Shown: piece after piece, positions 58,065 to 64,000 of the stretch
Layout of the letters: each line of letters opens with the position of its first letter
Numbering within the stretch: the stretch's first letter is position 1
DNA from: Aporrectodea caliginosa
Taxonomy: Eukaryota; Annelida; Clitellata; Crassiclitellata; Lumbricidae
Assembly (NCBI GenBank): GCA_020284085.1
Contig: JACEVL010000408.1
Span: 355,001-419,000, forward strand
Reading direction: 5' to 3'
DNA length: 64,000 nucleotides
Made by a program: the position numbers and the translations under genes
Notes under the pieces: model-generated
What the model was told of the DNA's origin: nothing
Database searches by the model: none
The model's input: the letters and a program-made list of their open reading frames with translations, nothing else

Positions 58065-58420
58065 CAGTGCTGTCCAACCTTTTTGACACCGCGGGCCACC
58101 GAAGAAATTTTTCTTGAAGCCGAGGGCCGCACCAGTCAACTCAAAAGCAATGACTAAATTTATTGAAAAAATATTAACTGTTTTAAAATTAATTATGGAG
58201 TTATCATATGAATGCGTCCTGGGATATGGATTTTGTGTTCACATTTTCAAATAATAAGCCAAGTTACGAACAAATAGCTAGGCCTATACAAGTAGGCCAG
58301 TGACTTTATCTTTTACCTCATTTTTACAGAAATTGCAAATATTTAGCCACCTCGGGCGGGCCACTTAGAATCAGCTCGCGGGCCGCATGCGGCCCGCGGG
58401 CCGCGGGTTAGACAGCACTG
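58065..58420. mobile_element. hAT MITE (356 bp)
   Basis: The ends CAGTGCTGTCCAAC and GTTAGACAGCACTG are inverted repeats. A perfect 8-bp duplication GTCTATAC flanks it at 58057-58064 and 58421-58428. The interior has GGGCCGC-rich segments typical of hAT-derived MITEs. Confidence 0.92.
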
Positions 58421-58504
58421 GTCTATACGGAGTCGATTGAACTACAACCGAGTGAACCGACCACACAACAACTCCGCAGATCATCCTTCAGGACTATGTC
58501 AGAT

Positions 58505-58640
58505 ATATATATATCATATATATATATCATATATATATATATATCATATAATTTATATATAGGCCTATATATAATCATATATATGGAGAGACGGACAGAT
58601 AGACAGACAGAAAGAGACTCAGACAGATAGACAGACAGAG
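58505..58640. repeat. (TA)n and (CAGA)n simple repeats
   Basis: TA blocks to about 58580, then CAGA/GACAGA units. Confidence 0.85.
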
Positions 58641-58699
58641 ACAGAGATCACATGCAACAACGTCAACAAGATCAGTGATAGTTCTGGTCGGGTCATTAT

Positions 58700-58935
58700 C
58701 CCTGTGTATACAAACAATGTTTTCAACAAATCAGCCTATTTAAGTTCTTAATTTCCCCCCTCCTATGACTATCCCTAACTCTTCCTCCCATGGGTTCCTC
58801 TGATATAAAATAACTTCTCCCATTCAATTCTGTGCTTGTATATATAAATTTGTTTGTTTTTGTTTCAATGTATTAATCTTGACATGTACAGTGCTCTGCG
58901 TTTGCTAGTGCTTCTCATTCTCAATAAAGAATATT

Positions 58936-59032
<97 letters not shown>
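58700..59032 (+). mobile_element. Retroelement 3' end with AATAAA and (TTAC)n tail
   Basis: A non-repetitive segment ends CTCAATAAAGAATATTC, followed at once by about 25 TTAC units (58933-59031). This is the arrangement of non-LTR 3' ends. The family was not identified. Confidence 0.45.
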
Positions 59033-59289
59033 GTGTACGACTAGGTCCTATACATGCATGTTTGTGTGTGAGTCTGTATATGCATGTCTTTATATTTGTC
59101 TTTATATGTGTCTATCTCAGACCTATCTCAGTCCTCCTCCTCCTCCTCCTTTTATTTCTGTGTTCCAAATGCCTCACCCAACCATCCTATCTCACTATTT
59201 TCTACCTCTCTACATGCCTCTTGGGGATCCTTGGTTCGCCCCGTCATTACCCACATCACCCCAACCGAATAATATCCTATAGATGTCGC

Positions 59290-60050
59290 TCTATATAAAG
59301 GAGGCTTAACATATCGACGGACGACGAAAGGTTATTGCAAATGATGGGAATGATATCCTCGCATTCAGCCATGGACCATTATATTATATACTCATATAGC
59401 GCCACTACAAGTCAACAACAGATTCTCACCGCAGACGACGAGCCGGAATAATGACCAGACGAGATTTATTTGTAATCTCGTATGTATATATATAGCATGC
59501 ACATGTGAATACTATATATGCCTATGCAATGCATTATAATATACATAGATCTGTGTGCTTGATATATAGGCCCATTACGTATCTATACTGGATGTGCGAT
59601 ATGTATAATGTATAGGCCTATATATATCACAATCATTATGATATATGTATATATGTATGTATGTATAAATACATATATATAATGTATGTATGTATGTATA
59701 AATACATATATATATACATATATACATGCATTCATACATACAAATGCGTTGCACATAAATTCATTCACGCAACACCCAATCATAGCTGGAGCCTGTATGT
59801 GTGTATGCCCAATACACACATATGTGTACATGCATACATATGTGATATACTTATGATTAAGCATATAATAATTATAGGCCCTACTGTATACATATAATTG
59901 GTCTTATATATGTGCACAATTATGTTAAAAAGCCTATAAGTATGATTCATATAATAATGATTGAGTGTGTTTTCATTCGTGTACATGTATATATATATAT
60001 ATTATATATATATATAATTATAATACATCCATTATGTCTTCATATAATTC
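59290..60050. other. TA/TATG-rich intergenic sequence
   Basis: Many ATAC/TATG short runs and a TATAGCGCC near 59396 (LINE-tail-like). No gene. Confidence 0.45.
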
Positions 60051-60065
60051 ATGATGGTGAGTATA

Positions 60066-60362
60066 GTAAGCCCCTTAATAACGTTTGCATCGGTTGCTGT
60101 TGTCGTCTGCTGTGTAGGCCTCAGCTGTGTCGTGACGTCAGTCCTCTACCCGATGACGATCGAATCGGAGCGACTGACGGACGGAGGAGGTTCGTCTCAT
60201 GAGTTGGGCCTCGGTTACTTCCTCGTCTGTTCGTCTGCCGGGGGCTTCTGTCTGGCTGCCTCGTGTCTCTGCTTCGACGACATGCTCCGCAGCGTCGCGA
60301 AACTCTTCTGCCGAAGACCACGGACGCAACGCAGTCACGGTAGATATGAGGCAACGGAGCAT
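60066..60362 (+). CDS. Possible last exon of a multi-span membrane protein
   Basis: Two hydrophobic segments (ITFASVAVVVCCVGLSCVV and LGYFLVCSSAGGFCLAASCL) flank a polar loop with SERLTDGGGSSHE. A basic tail (FCRRPRTQRSHGRYEATEH) ends at TAG 60360-60362. Phase-1 acceptors are possible after GTATAG (60065) or TGTGTAG (60119). The second would remove the first span. It could join the exon at 57420. No name is given. Confidence 0.4.
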
Positions 60363-60399
60363 TAGCTTATAATATTATGGGCGTCGTTTTAATCATCGA

Positions 60400-60500
60400 C
60401 GTAAATATATAATATATATATATATATGTATTATATATACATATATATATATGTATTATATATATATATATATATTATATATATATATATATATTATACG
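60400..60500. repeat. TA-rich palindromic tract
   Basis: (TA)n/(ATGTAT) flanked by ATCGACGTA at about 60397 and TACGTCGAT at about 60497, so the whole can form a cruciform. Confidence 0.7.
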
Positions 60501-60649
60501 TCGATGTTTTAATCATGGCCAGACGATGCGAAGATGCCGCACCCCATAAATTACGTCATAATTATCGGCAAAGCGTGTTTAGCACCATCTAGCGGTTGTA
60601 GAATTTATTGTGAGATGGTAAGCAAAGGCTATTAGAGGGATGCAGGCTT

Positions 60650-60935
60650 ATTTATCTGGACATTTTGCCTATATGGAACTTTCAGAAATTCCAAAAGGTC
60701 AACTCGACCTTTGCCATTCTTAAAGATGTAGCAGGTGTGACTTTAAGAAGATAAGCCGAGAATGTTCCTTTAGTTCTGTGAATTGGAAGAGTGCGGATGT
60801 GCAGTGAGAGATTGTTCCGGAGCGATGGACCGATGCGCGAGATGTGTTCGCGACGTTCCATGGAAGCGATTGAAAAGAACGACCCACGCATGGCAGAGCG
60901 CATCAACCAACGCGCAGTGTTTAATCAGGACGTGT
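60650..60935 (-). mobile_element. LINE ORF2 C-terminal relic
   Basis: The minus strand reads SMERREHISRIGPSLRNNLS, then GTFSAYLLKV, comparable to the closing APSLWNSLP...STFKS motif of CR1/Jockey elements. No tail was identified. Confidence 0.45.
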
Positions 60936-60939
60936 CTGG

Positions 60940-61733
60940 GGGGTAAAGTTCCCCCCAAGGATCGAGTTTCCCCCAGAAAAATGAAAGAGATGAAATTTTT
61001 GCCTGAAGAAAAATTAAAGACATGTAATTTTGTAGAATATTGTCTTGGAAAACTCTTGATACTACCCCCTTCGAAAAATTCTTCTTGTTACTACCCCCCT
61101 CGAAAATTCGTGGAAAAAATTTTTGAACTCTCGTTCTTGGTAACACTCGTCACTACCCCCCCCCGGTCGAACCCTAAATTCCCCTGACAGCAAGGGGACT
61201 AGATTAAACACTGACCAACGCGGTTGGTTCAACCACAGGACACAAGAATCATGAAAATCGGTCAGCGTGGGCACTAATAACCAGTGAGATGCGCCACCTA
61301 TGGGATATTAAGATAGCCTAATCTCACACAACAGAAAGCCAGCGCAGTTAGTCAGAGACATGCAAGATATAGGCCTATCGTCTGGTAACATTCCAAATTT
61401 AAAATATATATTTATATAATAATTATATTGACGTCAAAGCGTTGTCGATCGGAAATTTCATCGTAGGCCTAATCGCAAACGAGCGCAAACGTCGCATTTC
61501 GTCAGCAACTGGATTCAGCTATAAAGACGCGCTGACCATTCCACTTGCACTCGTAACATTTATATAGCGCCTCTTTAAGGGAAACTCCTAAAAGAAGTTG
61601 TCCAAGTCGGTCTCCAGAAAATTCAGCAGTGACAGTAGACAAGTTTAGACTACTGTTTAGTGGCATAATCAATTACTTTTGCGACTGGGGAACTCCCCAC
61701 TCACCGGCTACTGCAATGTTGTATACATAGGAC
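60940..61733. other. Intergenic with C-run-rich segment and a LINE tail scrap
   Basis: CTACCCCC repeats at 61060-61170. At 61558-61600 TTTATATAGCGCCTC is a short minus-strand LINE 3' tail. No gene. Confidence 0.4.
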
Positions 61734-63005
61734 CAGGCCCGGATCTACAGTTTTGGGAGCCCTGTGCTGATCGAATGACGGGGCCCCTTACAATTTTAAG
61801 AAGCAACGCAGACATGGAATAACCCGACACATAATTTGTTATACTTTACAGCACATAAGAAATAGATAGGACAATTGTCACGAGCTCACGACTCACGCAC
61901 TGACATGGAAAGAACATAGTCTGTCAAAGAACAATATTCTGTATAAACCATTACTACCTTACTGTGCCACAGTGCTAGAGTGTATAGACTACAATGAATG
62001 TATCATAGGCTACTACGTACTCGCGTTCGTTTCCTACAAGTCTCTTCTGCGAGTTTTTTGTTTGGCGAAGTCGTTTATTATGTCGTCAAAGTCAACAGTT
62101 TGCAGGACTTCCGATTCGATGCACATAAGCGACAGAGCTTGAAGTCACTACTGGGTCATTGTTGTGCGCAGATGATTCTTCACTCTGGAAAGCGTCGAGA
62201 ATGATCTCTCACCCTCACAGTTAGTTACTGGAATAGTGAGGTATATCCTCAGTGCGATCCCCACATTAGGGAAAGTAGCCTGCAATAAACCTCCGTCCGC
62301 CTTCAGCATCTCGCTCATGTGAACTACACTTTGGTCTTTCTCTGTCATAACGAGAAACGTAAATTGTACAAACTCGTCCACAAATGAGGGCTCAAGATCG
62401 GCAGGATATGATGCCACTAGGTTAGTAGCACGAGCTCGCAACTCATCTGCAGGTAGAGACTTGAAGTCCGTTATGAAGCCAAACACTTCGTGAAGGTTAG
62501 AATACGCAGTCAGTCTCTTGTGCAATTCAGCAACAGGACGATCGATTATGCAGTTGAACGTTTCTATCTTGAATTTGTCCCTAGGACTATGCACAGTGTC
62601 ACGAGCGTTGCTTTCATCGAAGAATCTCTTACGTTTTACTACACGACGTTCGGCTTCCTTATATTGGTGATTGTCCACGTAACCCTGGGCTTTCTCCTCT
62701 ATATCATCGAAACTCCCTCGCATTTCCTCCACAAAAGTTATCAGTGACTCGTACAGTTTCAGAGCAGTGCACGAGTAGGTCAATTTCGACTTTCTGAAGA
62801 CTTGCACTTGTGGCATTAAATCTATCCAATATGGTGTGCCACATAACAGTTATATATTTAGACAGTCATAGCTATGATTGCTATGCATAGTGCATTGCAA
62901 TTTGCACTGTTTCTTTCCTTAATCCTTAATTCTTTATTTTTTTACTTTTACAATTTGGGGGCCCTGTGCTGCAGCACAATCAGCACTGTGGTTAATCCGG
63001 CCCTG
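61734..63005 (-). mobile_element. hAT transposon (1272 bp) with truncated transposase
   Basis: The ends CAGGCCCGGATC and TAATCCGGCCCTG are imperfect inverted repeats of the hAT type. A perfect 8-bp duplication CATAGGAC lies at 61726-61733 and 63006-63013. Only the C-terminal part of a transposase remains, so it is a deletion derivative. Confidence 0.93.
62034..62816 (-). pseudogene. hAT transposase C-terminal pseudogene (ZMYM1-like)
   Basis: The minus-strand frame from 62816 contains the RNase H-like end and hAT dimerisation region: ALRIYLTIPVTNCEGERSFS and LSRVKNHLRTTM. Two adjacent stops, TAG (62148-62150) and TGA (62145-62147), replace the usual E and R codons. The same frame then continues with LSLMCIESE and DIINDFAKQ to TAG at 62034-62036. 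The N-terminal half, with BED finger and catalytic core, is missing. The nearest relatives I know are zinc finger MYM-type 1-like hAT proteins. Confidence 0.88.
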
Positions 63006-63059
63006 CATAGGACGATCTTTTTTCGAATGATGGGCACTTTCCCCAACTGGTTCAGATAA

Positions 63060-63300
63060 TTCATCCAGAGAACAGTTTTCAAATTCTTGTAAAAGGTGTA
63101 TGCAGAGTCTCCAGCTAGAAGAACACGCAGATCTGAAGGAAGATTATTCCAGATGGTCGGCCCAACCACTGAGAAGGCACGAAGTTGCATCTTTGAAGTG
63201 CGCGCAAAGGGAACAAAGTTCATTGAGTCTTTATCAGGGACGGAGAAGTTGAAGGTGAAGGATGCATCATAGTGAATGTAAGGAATTTCCATATACAATT
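63060..63300 (-). mobile_element. LINE ORF2 C-terminal fragment, sister of the 32-kb copy
   Basis: The minus strand reads KMQLRAFSVVGPTIWNNLPS, the terminal CR1/Jockey motif. Positions 63067-63215 are identical to 32143-32291. No 3' tail is present here. Confidence 0.8.
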
Positions 63301-63685
63301 AAAGTACCAATTAAGACTGTTTAAGCTACATTAATTATGAACACTACGTTACAGATGCGTATAAAACTCTCATTATCAATTACAACAGACTAGCCTATAG
63401 GTTATTAGAAAACGTAGATAGGCCTACATGTGCAGCATCTCTTTTGAACGAGTTCAGCTTGCGTTAGACTTAGACATGATCTGATAAAGGATGTGTTCTG
63501 TTGTTTGACAGGCAAACTGCAAGTCCTTCGATTATGCCAAAGCAAAAGCTGATTCTCTTATCTGCGACTTCCAATTTGACAGAACGGTCGACTTCCAATT
63601 TGACAGAATGACATTGCAAAAGATAACCCAGAACTTGGATTTGTAATTCAGGAATGGACCAGTAATTAGGAATGGATCCTTAAAT
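63301..63685. other. Intergenic, nothing recognised
   Basis: A short direct repeat GACTTCCAATTTGACAGAA occurs twice (63567 and 63590). Confidence 0.4.
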
Positions 63686-63689
63686 TGGA

Positions 63690-64000
63690 GCGGACCAATC
63701 AACCAGTCAGTCAATCATCAACCAGTCAGCCAATCATCAACCAGTCAATCAATCATCAACCAGTCAACCAATGATCAGCCAGTCAGCTAATGATCAGCGA
63801 GTCAGCCAGTCAGCCAATCATCAACCAGTCAACCAATCATCAACCAGTCAACCAATGATCAGCCAGTCAGCTAATGATCAGCGAGTCAGCCAGTCAGCCA
63901 ATCATCAACCAGTCAACCAATCATCAACCAGTCAATCAATCATCAACCAGTCAATCAATCATCAACCAGTCAACCAATGATCAGCAGTCAGCCAATGATC
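63690..64000. repeat. Minisatellite ATCAACCAGTCAACCA with 84-bp higher-order unit
   Basis: 16-bp units with variants. An 84-bp block starting at 63757 repeats from 63841. Because 84 is a multiple of three, a Q/S/N-rich frame stays open, which I regard as an artefact. It runs off the window. Confidence 0.92.

Overview
The window is animal (metazoan) nuclear DNA. Introns, heavy microsatellite load, non-LTR retrotransposon tails, tRNA-derived SINEs, hAT transposons with 8-bp target duplications and a Polinton/adintovirus-like gene cassette all point that way. A marine invertebrate deuterostome such as an echinoderm is my guess, because the octamer TAGGCCTA occurs about 25 times in intergenic and intronic DNA and the CR1/Jockey-like tails resemble those I know from such genomes. 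I cannot prove the species. No rRNA, standalone tRNA, CRISPR or operon is visible.

Region 1 (405-35569, plus strand) holds one large gene that I assembled from ten exons with consistent splice phases. It gives a 578-codon reading frame with five diverged tandem repeats of about 100-109 residues. Each repeat has an E/Q-T-(L/V/F) motif, an aromatic-Leu/Met (mostly W-L) motif and an R-rich hydrophobic strand. The protein ends in C-K-C-I-I-M, a CaaX prenylation signal. I do not recognise the family. Its introns, including one of about 21.8 kb, are packed with microsatellites, LINE 3' ends and hAT elements.

Region 2 (37.3-45.4 kb) is AT-rich non-coding DNA followed by retroelement remains: CR1/Jockey-like reverse transcriptase relics on the minus strand, and two copies of a tRNA-derived SINE that shares its 3' tail with the LINEs. 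A long (CT)n tract and a 13-bp minisatellite close it.

Region 3 (45.4-49.6 kb) is the most notable block. A LINE ORF1-like gene sits beside a compact four-gene Polinton/adintovirus-like cassette. A jelly-roll capsid candidate and a packaging ATPase lie on the minus strand. A zinc-ribbon/parvovirus-type phospholipase A2 protein and a DDE integrase with a chromodomain lie on the plus strand. The last two reading frames overlap in the -1 frame at a U_UUA_AAA heptamer, so they may be made as one protein by frameshifting, or be a fused gene broken by one base. DNA polymerase, major capsid protein, protease and terminal repeats are not visible.

Region 4 (49.6-64 kb) holds microsatellites, a possible multi-span membrane protein in pieces (57.4 and 60.1 kb), a MITE with a 9-bp duplication, and two hAT insertions with perfect 8-bp duplications (one carrying a broken transposase). 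A LINE copy with a 149-bp stretch identical to one at 32 kb and a minisatellite end the window.
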